From the NCBI RefSeq assembly GCF_030929555.1, contig NZ_JAVFVT010000005.1, positions 171,219 through 235,218 on the forward strand: a stretch of DNA of 64,000 nucleotides. The letters are read 5' to 3'. Source of the DNA: Paenibacillus sp. LHD-117 (lineage in GTDB: Bacteria; Bacillota; Bacilli; Paenibacillales; Paenibacillaceae). Every line of letters starts with the position of its first letter. Positions within the stretch are counted from its first letter, which is position 1. Shown here one piece after another: positions 44,841-54,101 of the stretch. A program made the translations under genes and the position numbers. The notes under the pieces were generated by a model, which did not search any database, was not told the origin of the DNA, and was given only the letters and a program-made list of their open reading frames with translations.

Positions 44841-45344
44841 ATGTCCAGCAAACACGATGCGACCCTTACAACGGGGCCGTTCCTCGTCCCCCAGTTTACT
44901 CAGTCATTATGCGTAGGTCCAGCAGCATCAACCAATGATTTGCTTGTCATCACGCTCAAAAATCCAACGAATAAACCGTTAAGCGCTTCACTGGCGATCA
45001 CACGTTGTCCCATTCCATCTCCCTTTATTTTTACCGGTTTCCCTATCATTTTTAACACGGCTGAATCGCCATTGTTCACTGTTCCTCCAACGACTGTGCC
45101 GGCAATGAGCTGCACCCGATTCGAATTTCCGATAGCCGCGAATCAACGCGAAACGCTTCGCGTCGAAACGTCGGGCGACTATGCCGTCGATGATTGCCTT
45201 CCGATTTGCGATAAGCTAGAAATCAGCGTGCTTGGCGGTCACGCCGAACCCGGAACGCCGCCAGGGCTAAATAACCCCGATGCCACGCTGTTTTTCCGCT
45301 ATGAAGATTTTGTCGTATGCGAGAAAAAACATGATGACGATTAA
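44841..45344 (+). CDS. Conserved protein of unknown function, tandem paralogue 2
   Basis: 167 residues, clearly homologous to the preceding gene over its whole length, with a 14-residue insertion near residue 20 and the same P-A-M-S-C-T-R and F-F-R-Y blocks, ending in the same F-V-V-C-x-K-K-H-D tail. Its RBS AAGGAGG lies only 15 bp from the upstream stop, so the two are cotranscribed. Tandem duplication of a small beta-rich protein is typical of surface or coat layers; the function is unknown. Confidence 0.65.
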   Translation: MSSKHDATLTTGPFLVPQFTQSLCVGPAASTNDLLVITLKNPTNKPLSASLAITRCPIPSPFIFTGFPIIFNTAESPLFTVPPTTVPAMSCTRFEFPIAANQRETLRVETSGDYAVDDCLPICDKLEISVLGGHAEPGTPPGLNNPDATLFFRYEDFVVCEKKHDDD

Positions 45345-45412
45345 AGCATCGACTCATCATGCCTATTCATGAAAGGGGCTGTCTCTGACGAGACGGCCCT
45401 GCGCGTTTGAAA

Positions 45413-45650
45413 TTCCATACACATTCGGCCCTTTGCGCCCCGATTGGGCGTCATGTGTATGGTTTTCCATACACATTCAGCCCGTTGCGCCCCGGTTGGG
45501 ATCCATGTGTATGGTTTTCCATACACATTCGGCCCTTTGCGCCCCTGTTGGGCGTCGTGTGTATGGTTTTCCATACACATTCGGCCCTTTTGCGCCCCGA
45601 TTGGGCGTCATGTATACGGTTTTCCATACACATTCGGCCCGTTGCGCCCC
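45413..45650. repeat. Array of 52-bp dyad repeats
   Basis: Units start at 45413, 45465, 45517, 45569 and 45622 (last partial), with period 52, 52, 52 and 53. Each junction carries the inverted repeat GTGTATGG-TTTT-CCATACAC. A second smaller dyad, GCGCCC...GGGCG, occurs in most units. The period and the ACACATT motif match the array at 36790. It lies between the tandem paralogues and the convergent membrane protein gene. Confidence 0.85.
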
Positions 45651-45706
45651 AAGTAGACGAAAAAAAGCTGCCCCTAAGAGTGTTACTTCTGAGACTGCCC
45701 TTTCAT

Positions 45707-47098
45707 TCATCGCAGACCAACCGTTAAATAAAGAAGAAGCACGACCGCCATAACTGCGGCGAATGCATAGTTCGGCTTGGCCAGCTCGAAGACCGGCTTC
45801 CGGAGCAAACCCGCAAGTAGATTGTTCACTGCCGAGGCCGGCGAGATGGGATTGGACAAGCTCCAGCTCCCGAGCAGGAGCACGCCGAAGTAGACCGGGC
45901 TCACGCCGACCGATGCAGGAGCGATGCCCGTGGCCAGAATGGTGACGGGCACAATGGGATGAAGGCCGATCAGCGAAGTCAACACAATGATCGCTACCGT
46001 GAAGAGCGAAAAAGCGAACCAGAGAGGAACAGGCAGATGCTCGAGCATAGCGGGAACGCTTGCCCCGAACCCTGTCGCGCCGATGGAACCGCTGAAGAAG
46101 CCGGCGGCTAGAAAAAGCGTAATTTCTTTCTGCAAGGCGGGCAACGTGACGCTAACGTGATTCGCAAGCCCTTGCTTGTAAGTCGCCATCGCCCCCTTGG
46201 AGACGCACCACAGCAGCGGGAAGAGCACCGCGGCCATGCAAATAATGAGAACCATGGGCAGGTCGATCGCCTGCTCCAGCAGTAAGATGACGACTATGGC
46301 CAAAACCAAATAGACGCCAAGCCCGGCCGGGAACGACGCGCGGCGATCGCCGCGATGGACGGTCTCTTCCTCTTGCTCCAGGGCCGCTCCGGCATCCTCC
46401 TCTTGACCGTCCTCTCTCGCCCGAAGCTCCTTCCAATCGACGGCTAGGCTGACGAACACGCCAAGCAAGGATAAGCCGATGACATAAGGAAGCAGAGACG
46501 ACCAGCTGAGCGCCAGCGCCGAAGTCACGAGCGCCATGGCGGCAAAATAGGGCGACCATAGAATCGCGCCCCCGAAGCCGCGGTTCATCGCGTTCGCCAG
46601 CAGCTTCGACATCCGGCCGGAATGCGGCTTCGCGAATGCCATATGGTAAACGACGGGGATGGAGCCTACATTAATAAAGGCGCCCATGATCAGCGTAAGG
46701 AGCTGAGTGCCGGCAAATAACGCCGTCCCGCTTCGCACGCTCCCCTCATAGAAACGCCGCAGCGCCTCCACGTAGGCGGGCAAGCGAACGGGTATGCCGA
46801 ACAGCGGAGCGAAAACGAACAACGTCACGAGCGTCGCGTTCATGCTAGCCGCCTCGAACCATTGCCTCGCGTCGGCCCCTTGCATGATCAGGAGCGCCGC
46901 CCCGCCGATCAGGAAGGAAGCGGCCAGCCATCTCATGCTGCCCTTCAGCCTGGGCAGCAGCAGGAGCACCGCGGCAAACGAGAGACCCCCAAGCACGTGC
47001 AGCAGCAGCCCCGAGTCCGTGAGCTGCTGCGCGATAAATGCGGCGGCGAGAGAGAATATGACGCCTCTCTCGATCGCCGCCCTATAGAATGGTTTCAT
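45707..47098 (-). CDS. Multi-pass membrane protein, probable ion-transporter-type permease
   Basis: 463 residues with about 11-12 TM helices and a charged cytoplasmic loop (about 218-250). Gly/Pro-rich breaks such as G-S-I-G-A-T-G-F-G-A-S-V-P and S-N-P-I-S-P-A-S-A-V-N-N-L resemble discontinuous helices of the ion transporter superfamily. Substrate unknown. It lies 24 bp behind the dioxygenase gene and is likely cotranscribed; export or uptake of an aromatic acid would fit the neighbours but is not shown. Confidence 0.6.
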   Translation of the reverse strand: MKPFYRAAIERGVIFSLAAAFIAQQLTDSGLLLHVLGGLSFAAVLLLLPRLKGSMRWLAASFLIGGAALLIMQGADARQWFEAASMNATLVTLFVFAPLFGIPVRLPAYVEALRRFYEGSVRSGTALFAGTQLLTLIMGAFINVGSIPVVYHMAFAKPHSGRMSKLLANAMNRGFGGAILWSPYFAAMALVTSALALSWSSLLPYVIGLSLLGVFVSLAVDWKELRAREDGQEEDAGAALEQEEETVHRGDRRASFPAGLGVYLVLAIVVILLLEQAIDLPMVLIICMAAVLFPLLWCVSKGAMATYKQGLANHVSVTLPALQKEITLFLAAGFFSGSIGATGFGASVPAMLEHLPVPLWFAFSLFTVAIIVLTSLIGLHPIVPVTILATGIAPASVGVSPVYFGVLLLGSWSLSNPISPASAVNNLLAGLLRKPVFELAKPNYAFAAVMAVVLLLYLTVGLR

Positions 47099-47122
47099 TC
47101 CAATAACCTTCTTCGTTATTCG

Positions 47123-47893
47123 TTAATTAAACTGCCAGCAGCTTAAGCTAAGATTGCCGTATTGATAGCTGCGATGAATCAACTTCGCTTGCCGGCTCGC
47201 GTCGCCGGTTCCCATCGCAAGCAGCAGCGGAATAAAGTGTTCGCTCGTCGGCACCGCTTCTTGGGCATATGGCGCAAGCTCCCTATAGTTGAACAGCGCT
47301 TCCGTATCCCACGACTCCAGCTTGCTCTGCAACCAATTATCGAACGCTTCGGCCCAATCGTCAATCCCCTCCGAACGCCAGTTCAAGCCCCTCAAGTTAT
47401 GAACGGTTCCCCCGCTTCCGATAATCAGAACATCCTGCTCCCTGAGCGCCGACAACGCTTTGCCGATCTGATACTGCTGTTCGTTCGTCAGGTACCGGTT
47501 AACGGACAGCGCGACGACGGGAATATCCGCGTCGGGATACAGCAGCTTGAGCACGGCCCATGCGCCATGATCGAGCCCTCTCTCTTCGTCGAGGACGCTC
47601 TCGATCCCATGCTTGGCGAACAATGACTGAATGCTGTCGCTTAAGTTCCGATCCCCTTTGGCTGGATAGGTCATCTGATAAAGCTCATCCTGGAAGCCGC
47701 CGAAATCATAGATCGTGCTGTACTCGCCCACCGCGCTCACTGTTTGTACCGATTGCTCCCAATGGGCGGAGAACAGCACGATCGCTTTCGGATTAGGCGT
47801 ATGGGCGGCGAAATTTTTCATTAAATCGGTGTAGTCATTATGCTCGAGAACGATGGAAGGCGCTCCGTGCGCGAAAAAATAAGATGGCATCAT
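47123..47893 (-). CDS. Class III extradiol dioxygenase (LigB/DODA type)
   Basis: About 256 residues. Metal ligands in F-F-A-H-G-A-P (near 8), F-S-A-H-W-E (near 43) and G-L-D-H-G-A-W (near 108), with a C-terminal S-E-H-F-I-P-L-L-L-A-M-G. It belongs to the YgiD/DODA group that opens catechol-type rings or acts as aromatic dioxygenase. A GTG at 47905 coincides with AAGGAG, so ATG 47893 is preferred. It follows an alpha/beta hydrolase gene closely. Confidence 0.85.
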   Translation of the reverse strand: MMPSYFFAHGAPSIVLEHNDYTDLMKNFAAHTPNPKAIVLFSAHWEQSVQTVSAVGEYSTIYDFGGFQDELYQMTYPAKGDRNLSDSIQSLFAKHGIESVLDEERGLDHGAWAVLKLLYPDADIPVVALSVNRYLTNEQQYQIGKALSALREQDVLIIGSGGTVHNLRGLNWRSEGIDDWAEAFDNWLQSKLESWDTEALFNYRELAPYAQEAVPTSEHFIPLLLAMGTGDASRQAKLIHRSYQYGNLSLSCWQFN

Positions 47894-47901
47894 ATCCGTC
47901 T

Positions 47902-48561
47902 TCACTCCTTATTGTTATCAATTCCGGCATCCCGTTCAAGCCAGCTCACGAAATCCCGCCGATTCTCCTCGGAAACGCCGTGGTCGGTCGGATAGATGTT
48001 GAACGTGAGACGGTCTGTCAGGGTTTCAAAGTAGGCCGCTGTCTCATGGCCGATCCGAACCGGGAATACCGAATCGTATTCCCCATGCGAGACAAACACC
48101 GACACGTCTTCGACGGCGCGCAGCGGATATTCCGTTTTTACGAATGCCGGTACATATCCGTTTAACGCCACGATCCCTTTCAACTGATTCCCCATCGTAA
48201 GCGCAAGCGTCATGGAGAGAATCGCCCCTTGACTGAAGCCGAGCACGTAACGTCTATTCGCATCGACCGGGTATCGCTCCGTCGCATAGCGGATAAAGGC
48301 TTCAAGCTGCTGGACAGCTTGATCGAACAGCTCCCGGATCGGATTGCCCAGACTTTTCAAATCATAATATTGATATCCGGCGCCAAGCGTAAGGTTTCCC
48401 CGAATATGAATCCTTATAAAATCGGCGGCCAATGGATCGACCAACGAAACCATGTTTTTCTCATGAGACCCTTTCCCGTGAAGCGTAAAAATCGTGGGAT
48501 AGGTTTTGTCCGGATCCATGTTGCTCGGCAATTGAATGTCATACTGGTAAGCGGGTTCCAT
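47902..48561 (-). CDS. Alpha/beta hydrolase, carboxylesterase (MhqD-like)
   Basis: About 219 residues. Nucleophile Ser in G-F-S-Q-G-A, Asp in H-G-E-Y-D-S-V-F and His in P-T-D-H-G-V; oxyanion region T-L-H-G-K-G. It resembles phospholipase/carboxylesterases such as B. subtilis MhqD, which is induced by quinones. Start is ATG 48561, 9 nt after AGAGG; the TTG at 48585 lies within the SD. First gene of the esterase-dioxygenase-permease operon. Confidence 0.82.
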   Translation of the reverse strand: MEPAYQYDIQLPSNMDPDKTYPTIFTLHGKGSHEKNMVSLVDPLAADFIRIHIRGNLTLGAGYQYYDLKSLGNPIRELFDQAVQQLEAFIRYATERYPVDANRRYVLGFSQGAILSMTLALTMGNQLKGIVALNGYVPAFVKTEYPLRAVEDVSVFVSHGEYDSVFPVRIGHETAAYFETLTDRLTFNIYPTDHGVSEENRRDFVSWLERDAGIDNNKE

Positions 48562-48714
48562 CACATCTATCCTCTCCCTCTCCAAAAATATTAGTAATAA
48601 TAAAATATATTTTATATAAGTAATTTACATCAACCAAGACTAGCATGTCAATTGGAATATGGTTAATATGAATATATAATTCTTATTACAAATATTTTGA
48701 GGGCGAGTGATTCG

Positions 48715-49266
48715 ATGGATATCGGCTCCAACATACGCGCGATCCGGAAACGCAAAAATATAACGATTGCTCAAATCTGCGAAGACACCGGCTTATCCCA
48801 GGGTTTCTTAAGCCAAGTCGAAACGAATAAAACGTCGCCGTCCATTCCCACGCTGGAAAACATTGCGGAGGCTTTGAAGGTGCCGCTCGCTTATTTGCTG
48901 TTGAAGAAAGAGGAACGCATGTCCATCGTGCGGAAAGAAGAACGGAAACGGACAACAAGCGGGATCGAGCAATTAAAGGTCGAGCATCTGAGCTCCACAA
49001 AAAACGTAAGGATGATGCTCGTCGAGATACCTCCCGGAGCCTCGACTGGCGAAGCGCCCCATGCCCATGAGGGCGAAGAAGTGCACATGGTGGTGAAAGG
49101 GAAGATCTACGCCGAGCAGGGGGAAGATTCGGCCGAATTTGCCGAAGGGGATTCCTTCTCTTGGAATGCGTGTATCCCTCATCTGGTGCGAAATATCGGC
49201 GAAGAGATGGCCATCGTGCTCATATCCGTCTACACGGAGACGGAACATGCGGGTGATTATTTGTAG
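48715..49266 (+). CDS. XRE-family regulator with C-terminal cupin
   Basis: 183 residues. HTH_3 domain (about 4-60; I-R-A-I-R-K-R-K-N-I-T-I-A-Q-I, G-L-S-Q-G-F-L-S-Q-V-E) and cupin domain (about 85-180; H-A-H-E-G-E-E-V-H-M-V). The cupin binds a small effector. ATG 48715 follows GAGGGCGAG. Divergent from the esterase operon, which it probably controls. Confidence 0.87.
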   Translation: MDIGSNIRAIRKRKNITIAQICEDTGLSQGFLSQVETNKTSPSIPTLENIAEALKVPLAYLLLKKEERMSIVRKEERKRTTSGIEQLKVEHLSSTKNVRMMLVEIPPGASTGEAPHAHEGEEVHMVVKGKIYAEQGEDSAEFAEGDSFSWNACIPHLVRNIGEEMAIVLISVYTETEHAGDYL

Positions 49267-49332
49267 CGTACCCATACAGTCGCCCATCCCCCTCCTTTTG
49301 AATACATTGGTTTAAAGCAATCGAAGGGGGAT

Positions 49333-50679
49333 TTGTTGGTGTGGATCGCATACACGTCGGATCGCGGTGGTCATTTCGATATTTGGCTATACCGTCCTGT
49401 TGATGCCGCCCATTTTCCGGTTACGCAAGGAATAGGAGAATCGTTCTCCGTTCCTTATTGGTCTCCGGATGTAAGGAAAATCGCATTTATCGGTAAGCAA
49501 AACATCGTTTATGTTCTTGACCTTAGCATGGGAACAATGGCTCGGATCGACCAAATCGAGCCTTTTACGCTGCTGGACTGGTCCCCGGATAGTCAATGGC
49601 TGGCCTATGTCAAAGATGGCCGGATCGTCGTCTACCATACCGTTGCCCATTCCAGCCGAACGATCATCCAGCCTGGCGCAAGCGACGTCCAGTGGTTCCC
49701 GTCCGGCCTCGAGCTGCTCTTCGCGGCGCCGGATGCGGCCGGCATCAGCCAGCTTTATCGGATGAATAGCGATGGAACGGCAAAGAGGCCGCTCACGCGA
49801 AATACGGAAGGGCCTCTTAACAACGCTAGACTTTCTCCTGACGGAGCATTTGCGCTCTATACATCGCCCGGCGTTAGCATTTCCATCATCACGACCGTAG
49901 ATTTATCCACGGGCCAAACCTATCCGCTAGAGGGCGGACCGCTCGCCAAAAATTATTTCCCGGAATGGGCGCCGAACGCTGCCGGAATCGCCTACAGCGC
50001 AACCGCTTTTGATGACGACCGGGGTTATTATTCGCTTATTCAGACAGACGGCAAGACCGGCGGAAAACAACTAACGCGTGCGATTTCCGACTGTTTTGCC
50101 ACGCCGGTCAGCTGGTCGCCCGATGGACATCGGATCGCATACTTGTCCGGTTGCGAGAACGAACAACCTTCGAGCCAGATCTGGATTCAGCATTTGAGGC
50201 ATCCCTACCCGGTCAAAATCATTGAAGGCGGCCGCATCACCGCGCTGCAATGGTCGTCGCCCGTCAGAATGGAGCATCCTCTCAAGATGTATTCGAATGC
50301 GCTCTACCGCATCCGCTTTCTCTATCCAGCACATTGGCAGCAAGTAAGCGAGGAACGATACGAAGGGGCGGATGGTTTCTTCCAAATCTCCGCGATTTCA
50401 TCCGAAAACCGCTTGGAAGAGGTTTGCCGTGCGGAAGCCTTTCACCCCTTACGCCCTTATGGTTCTGCGCCTCGAATCGTCATGACAACGATACAAGGTC
50501 AGACAGCTTGTTTCATATTCCCTTCAGCCGACCAACCGGCAGAAATGAGGAAGCAATCGGCCCTCATTGTGAAATATCCCTATCCGATCCAAATCGGTGA
50601 GACATCCTACAATTATTTTATTCTTTGGGCGGACCACGATCACATCCGCCAATTGGCAAGGCGGCTGACGTTTATTTGA
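49333..50679 (+). CDS. TolB-like beta-propeller protein with C-terminal extension
   Basis: 448 residues. Residues about 1-310 form PD40/TolB blades (W-S-P-D repeated near 45, 85 and 260; L-S-P-D-G near 170). A C-terminal region of about 130 residues begins with an amphipathic Y-R-I-R-F-L-Y-P-A-H-W-Q segment of a type seen in PsbP/lipoprotein-like domains. No signal peptide. Starts TTG 49333, TTG 49336 or GTG 49339 are all possible after AAGGGGG; the last has the best spacing. Its end overlaps the convergent gene by 8 bp. Confidence 0.72.
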   Translation: MLVWIAYTSDRGGHFDIWLYRPVDAAHFPVTQGIGESFSVPYWSPDVRKIAFIGKQNIVYVLDLSMGTMARIDQIEPFTLLDWSPDSQWLAYVKDGRIVVYHTVAHSSRTIIQPGASDVQWFPSGLELLFAAPDAAGISQLYRMNSDGTAKRPLTRNTEGPLNNARLSPDGAFALYTSPGVSISIITTVDLSTGQTYPLEGGPLAKNYFPEWAPNAAGIAYSATAFDDDRGYYSLIQTDGKTGGKQLTRAISDCFATPVSWSPDGHRIAYLSGCENEQPSSQIWIQHLRHPYPVKIIEGGRITALQWSSPVRMEHPLKMYSNALYRIRFLYPAHWQQVSEERYEGADGFFQISAISSENRLEEVCRAEAFHPLRPYGSAPRIVMTTIQGQTACFIFPSADQPAEMRKQSALIVKYPYPIQIGETSYNYFILWADHDHIRQLARRLTFI

Positions 50680-51691
50680 TGGAGCCCGTTCCGGAAAGAT
50701 TGTCGATAATCAAATAGCGGAACCGGTCGACGGCCTCCGGTATGCTTCCGGCCGGAAGCCGGTTCAGATGATCATAGAAGCTGAACGGGAACTTGAATAC
50801 ATGCCCGAAATCCCAATCATGCCGCCCGAAATCCTCCACCCAATACTCCGGCTCCGTCGGCAACCGCTCCGAACGCTCGGCTTTCGCAAGCGGCAACCGA
50901 TCGACGGGCGAATACAGCGCGATCGCTTCCTTCTCTCCCAGATTCCGGCTGGCGCGAAGCGCCTTCGCGAGCTTCAGAATCGGCCCGATCCCCCTGCGGA
51001 ATTCGTCGCGATAGCCGAGATCGTGCAGCACGTTCAACGCGTGCGAGAAGGTGAGCATGTGGCCGAGCAGATCATGATGGGCTTCTGCCTTATAAATCGT
51101 GCGGACGGACGCCAGCTCGCTTAATACGAATGCCGATAATTGGCTCGCATCCTCGATTACGGGCAGCGATACGTCCTCGTCTACGTTCATTTTTTTCCCA
51201 TCCGAGGCCGTGTGCCCGATCCAAGATCTTCCCGGTATTGTTCGCTCGAACGCGCGGATCAGTTCGGCGATCCCTTCGATGTCCGCTCTTGTCCCCCATC
51301 CGCCGAGCTCCCGAATCGCCAGCAGGCTCATCGCCGCGTAGATGACGTTATGACCGACCCAGTGCAGGCCGTCGATCGAGCGGTCCAGCGCTTCCATCAC
51401 CATACGCTCGGCTTCTCGGGACGGAAGGCAGGCATCGCCCACACGCGGCTCGGCCCCCTCGCCTCCCGAATTGCCGCCATACCGCGCTACCATGGCCGCG
51501 GCTTCGGACCTCACCCGGCGTGCCGTCGCTTCGTCCAGCCGGTTATCTCTCGCAAAAAAATAACTCGCGATCGCCGCCGCCCCGAAATGCGCCTCCCAAA
51601 TATCGCCCGTTCTGCTTTTGCAGCCCGCGATGATGGACAAGCCGTCCCGCAAAATCCGCTTTTCCCCTTCTTCGTTACCGTTCGCGCCCAT
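50672..51691 (-). CDS. Conserved protein of unknown function, His-rich core
   Basis: 339 residues, soluble and mostly helical. Several conserved-looking His-containing blocks (G-L-H-W-V-G-H-N near 108, S-W-I-G-H-T near 158, E-A-H-H-D-L-L-G-H-M-L near 206) could bind a metal. No recognised family. ATG 51691 follows AAGGGGG; upstream codons to 51757 lack support. A terminator separates it from the NCS2 permease gene. Confidence 0.6.
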   Translation of the reverse strand: MGANGNEEGEKRILRDGLSIIAGCKSRTGDIWEAHFGAAAIASYFFARDNRLDEATARRVRSEAAAMVARYGGNSGGEGAEPRVGDACLPSREAERMVMEALDRSIDGLHWVGHNVIYAAMSLLAIRELGGWGTRADIEGIAELIRAFERTIPGRSWIGHTASDGKKMNVDEDVSLPVIEDASQLSAFVLSELASVRTIYKAEAHHDLLGHMLTFSHALNVLHDLGYRDEFRRGIGPILKLAKALRASRNLGEKEAIALYSPVDRLPLAKAERSERLPTEPEYWVEDFGRHDWDFGHVFKFPFSFYDHLNRLPAGSIPEAVDRFRYLIIDNLSGTGSIK

Positions 51692-51759
51692 CGCTTTGCC
51701 CCCTTCGCCGTAACCTTCGTATATCATCGACCATAACATAAATCGCCGGTTCGGCAAAT

Positions 51760-51787
51760 GAAAAGAAGCTGCCGGTTAAGGCAGCTT
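51760..51787 (-). terminator. Terminator of the nucleoside operon
   Basis: On the minus strand AAGCTGCC / GGCAGCTT followed by CTTTTC, 34 bp after the NCS2 permease stop. Confidence 0.8.
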
Positions 51788-51820
51788 ATTGATAAGCGCA
51801 TCAGAAACTCGTCTGGGCTC

Positions 51821-53113
51821 CTATAGAGCTCCAAGCAAGAAATACAGCAGAAAAAATCCCGCAATGACGTACATCGTCACGGACACGTCCTGCCTGCGGC
51901 CGGTAGCCAGCTTCAGCAACGGATAAGCGATGAATCCCAGCGCCATGCCGTTCGCGATACTGAAGGATAACGGCATGACCGCCATCATCAGATATGCCGG
52001 GAAAGCTTCGGTGAAATCATCGAATCGGATATCCTTGGCACTCATCACCATCAGGCAGCCGACAATAACGAGCACGGGTGCGATCGCGCTATTCGGAATC
52101 ACTTTGAAGAGCGGGATGAGAAACAGCGCCGGCACAAACAAGAGGCCCGTCGTGAGCGAGGTTAACCCCGTCCTCCCTCCCGAAGCGATGCCGGTTCCTC
52201 CTTCGGCGGCGGTGGTCATGGGACTGCATCCGAGGAGACCCGCGCTCATGACCGAGAGGGCGTTCGCCTGGAACGATCTGCGAAACTTCGACTGATCCGG
52301 GAGCATGCCGAGCTGTGTGCCCATGTTCTGGAATATGATAATCATTGAGAGGGAGAAGACGGCCGTCCAGAACGGGAAGGAGCCCATCCCGCTGAAATCC
52401 AGCGCCAGGAACAGCTGCTCGTAACCCCCGAAGGAGAAGCCGAAATCGCGCAGATCCGAGAAATCCACGATGCCGAGCAGCCACCCAATGCCTGTCCCCG
52501 CGATAATCGTAATCAGCAAGCTTCCTTTGACGTTGCGCAAAAACAGAGGCAGCGCAAGCGCCAGCGTCGCGATCGTCGTGAGCGCGTACGGGTCGCCGAG
52601 ATTCGCGAGCGTGACGAGCGTCCCTTCGCTCGCCACGATCACGCCCCCGTTCTTCAGTCCAAGAAACGCGATGAATAACCCGATGCCCGCGGTCATCGCT
52701 TTCATCATCGAATGAGGAATCGAGCGCGACAGATGATCGGCCCATCGGGTCACCGCCGTCAGCAGGAACACGGTGCCTGCCACGAACACGGCGGCAAGCG
52801 CCTGCTGCCACGAAAGCCCGAACGAAATGACCAGGGTAAAGACGAAAAACGCGTTATCCCCCATGCCGGGTATGACGATTAAAGGCGAATTCGCCCAGAA
52901 CGCCATAAACAAGCAGCCGATCAAGCAGCATAGTACCGTGGCTATGATTAGCGCTTCGTAAGGCATGCCCGCGTTCCGCAGGATCGCTCCATTGACCGCT
53001 ATGATATAAGCGACGGTCATGAATGAGGTCAACCCGGCCACCAATTCCGTCCTTACCGACGTATGGGACTCCCGGATACGAAATATCTTCTGCAATCGGT
53101 TAAGCAATATCAT
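51821..53113 (-). CDS. NCS2-family purine permease (PbuG/PbuO type)
   Basis: 430 residues, 12-14 TM helices of the AzgA branch: N-x-G-I-L-R-N-A-G-M-P-like segment near 45, G-M-G-D-N-A-F near 82, and T-A-A-E-G-G-T-G-I-A-S-G-G-R-T-G near 303. It takes up hypoxanthine, guanine or adenine. RBS GGAAGGA fits. Last gene of the leftward deoB-nup operon, 28 bp behind a permease gene. No purine riboswitch leader was seen. Confidence 0.9.
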   Translation of the reverse strand: MILLNRLQKIFRIRESHTSVRTELVAGLTSFMTVAYIIAVNGAILRNAGMPYEALIIATVLCCLIGCLFMAFWANSPLIVIPGMGDNAFFVFTLVISFGLSWQQALAAVFVAGTVFLLTAVTRWADHLSRSIPHSMMKAMTAGIGLFIAFLGLKNGGVIVASEGTLVTLANLGDPYALTTIATLALALPLFLRNVKGSLLITIIAGTGIGWLLGIVDFSDLRDFGFSFGGYEQLFLALDFSGMGSFPFWTAVFSLSMIIIFQNMGTQLGMLPDQSKFRRSFQANALSVMSAGLLGCSPMTTAAEGGTGIASGGRTGLTSLTTGLLFVPALFLIPLFKVIPNSAIAPVLVIVGCLMVMSAKDIRFDDFTEAFPAYLMMAVMPLSFSIANGMALGFIAYPLLKLATGRRQDVSVTMYVIAGFFLLYFLLGAL

Positions 53114-53141
53114 TGTATTCGTCCTTCCATCCAGCTCCGTC

Positions 53142-54095
53142 TTACCGTTTGCCTACTTCGTAAGGCTCGCCTAACGCTTTCGGAGCGCGGGACTTGCCGA
53201 CCGCTCCGATCAAGACGAGGAGCGTCAGCACGTACGGCAGCATATAAAAAAATTCGTCGGGCATGTTCGCCGCGAAGTCGAAAATTTGAAGCTGATCCTT
53301 CACCGCTTGGGCCAAGCCGAAAAATAACGCGGCCAGCATGGCGCCGATCGGATTCCACTTGCCGAAGATGACGGCCGCAAGCGCGATGTAGCCTTGCCCC
53401 GAAATCGTGTTGAACGAGAAATTGCCGTTCGAAGTCAAGACGATCGTCGCTCCGCCCAAGGCGGCAATCGAGCCGCTCAAGATGACCGCGAGGTAACGCG
53501 TGCGGTTTACTTTGACGCCCACCGTTGCCGCAGCGCTCGGATTTTCCCCAACCGCACGGAGCCTGAGCCCGCTCGATGTTTGGAACAACAGGAAGGACAG
53601 AAGCCCCACAAGCCCAATCGCGATATACGTCGTGGGATAACCGCTCAGAAGCGCGTTGCCGATGAACGGAAGATCGCTGAAGGATGGAATGGCGAGCTTA
53701 TGGAAGACATGCGTCAGGAGAGGCGTTTCCGCCGAGCCGTCGAAGATCATTTTCACCAAATAAAACGTTGAGCTGGCCGCCAAAATATTGATGACGACCC
53801 CGCTGACGACCTGATTCGCCTTGAACCGGATCGTGGCGACGGCGTGAATCGCAGAGAAGACCGCTGTGCATACGAACGCTCCGATCACGCCAAGCCAAGG
53901 AGAGAAAGCGCCAAGTCCCGCCGACTCCCCGTAATGGGCGACGACGGCGGCGAAGAACGCGCCCGACACCATGAACCCTTCCAGTCCGATATTGATAACG
54001 CCCGCGCGTTCGGAGATCAAGCCGCCTAACGCCGCAAAGATGAAGGCCGTAGCGAATACGAGCGTCCCATTGATTAGATTTCCGATAATGTCCAT
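53142..54095 (-). CDS. Nucleoside ABC transporter permease (NupQ/YufQ-like)
   Basis: 317 residues, about eight or nine TM helices of the BPD_transp_2 family (E-R-A-G-V-I-N-I-G-L-E-G near 30, the family hallmark). With the next gene it forms the channel for nucleosides delivered by the BMP lipoprotein. 6 bp after the NupP-like gene. Confidence 0.9.
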   Translation of the reverse strand: MDIIGNLINGTLVFATAFIFAALGGLISERAGVINIGLEGFMVSGAFFAAVVAHYGESAGLGAFSPWLGVIGAFVCTAVFSAIHAVATIRFKANQVVSGVVINILAASSTFYLVKMIFDGSAETPLLTHVFHKLAIPSFSDLPFIGNALLSGYPTTYIAIGLVGLLSFLLFQTSSGLRLRAVGENPSAAATVGVKVNRTRYLAVILSGSIAALGGATIVLTSNGNFSFNTISGQGYIALAAVIFGKWNPIGAMLAALFFGLAQAVKDQLQIFDFAANMPDEFFYMLPYVLTLLVLIGAVGKSRAPKALGEPYEVGKR

Positions 54096-54101
54096 CCTTT
54101 A

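Noticed and set aside
45341..45753. Several small frames on both strands in the 45.4-kb array
   Set aside because: Repeat-driven open frames, translated as near-identical tandem peptides without start signals.
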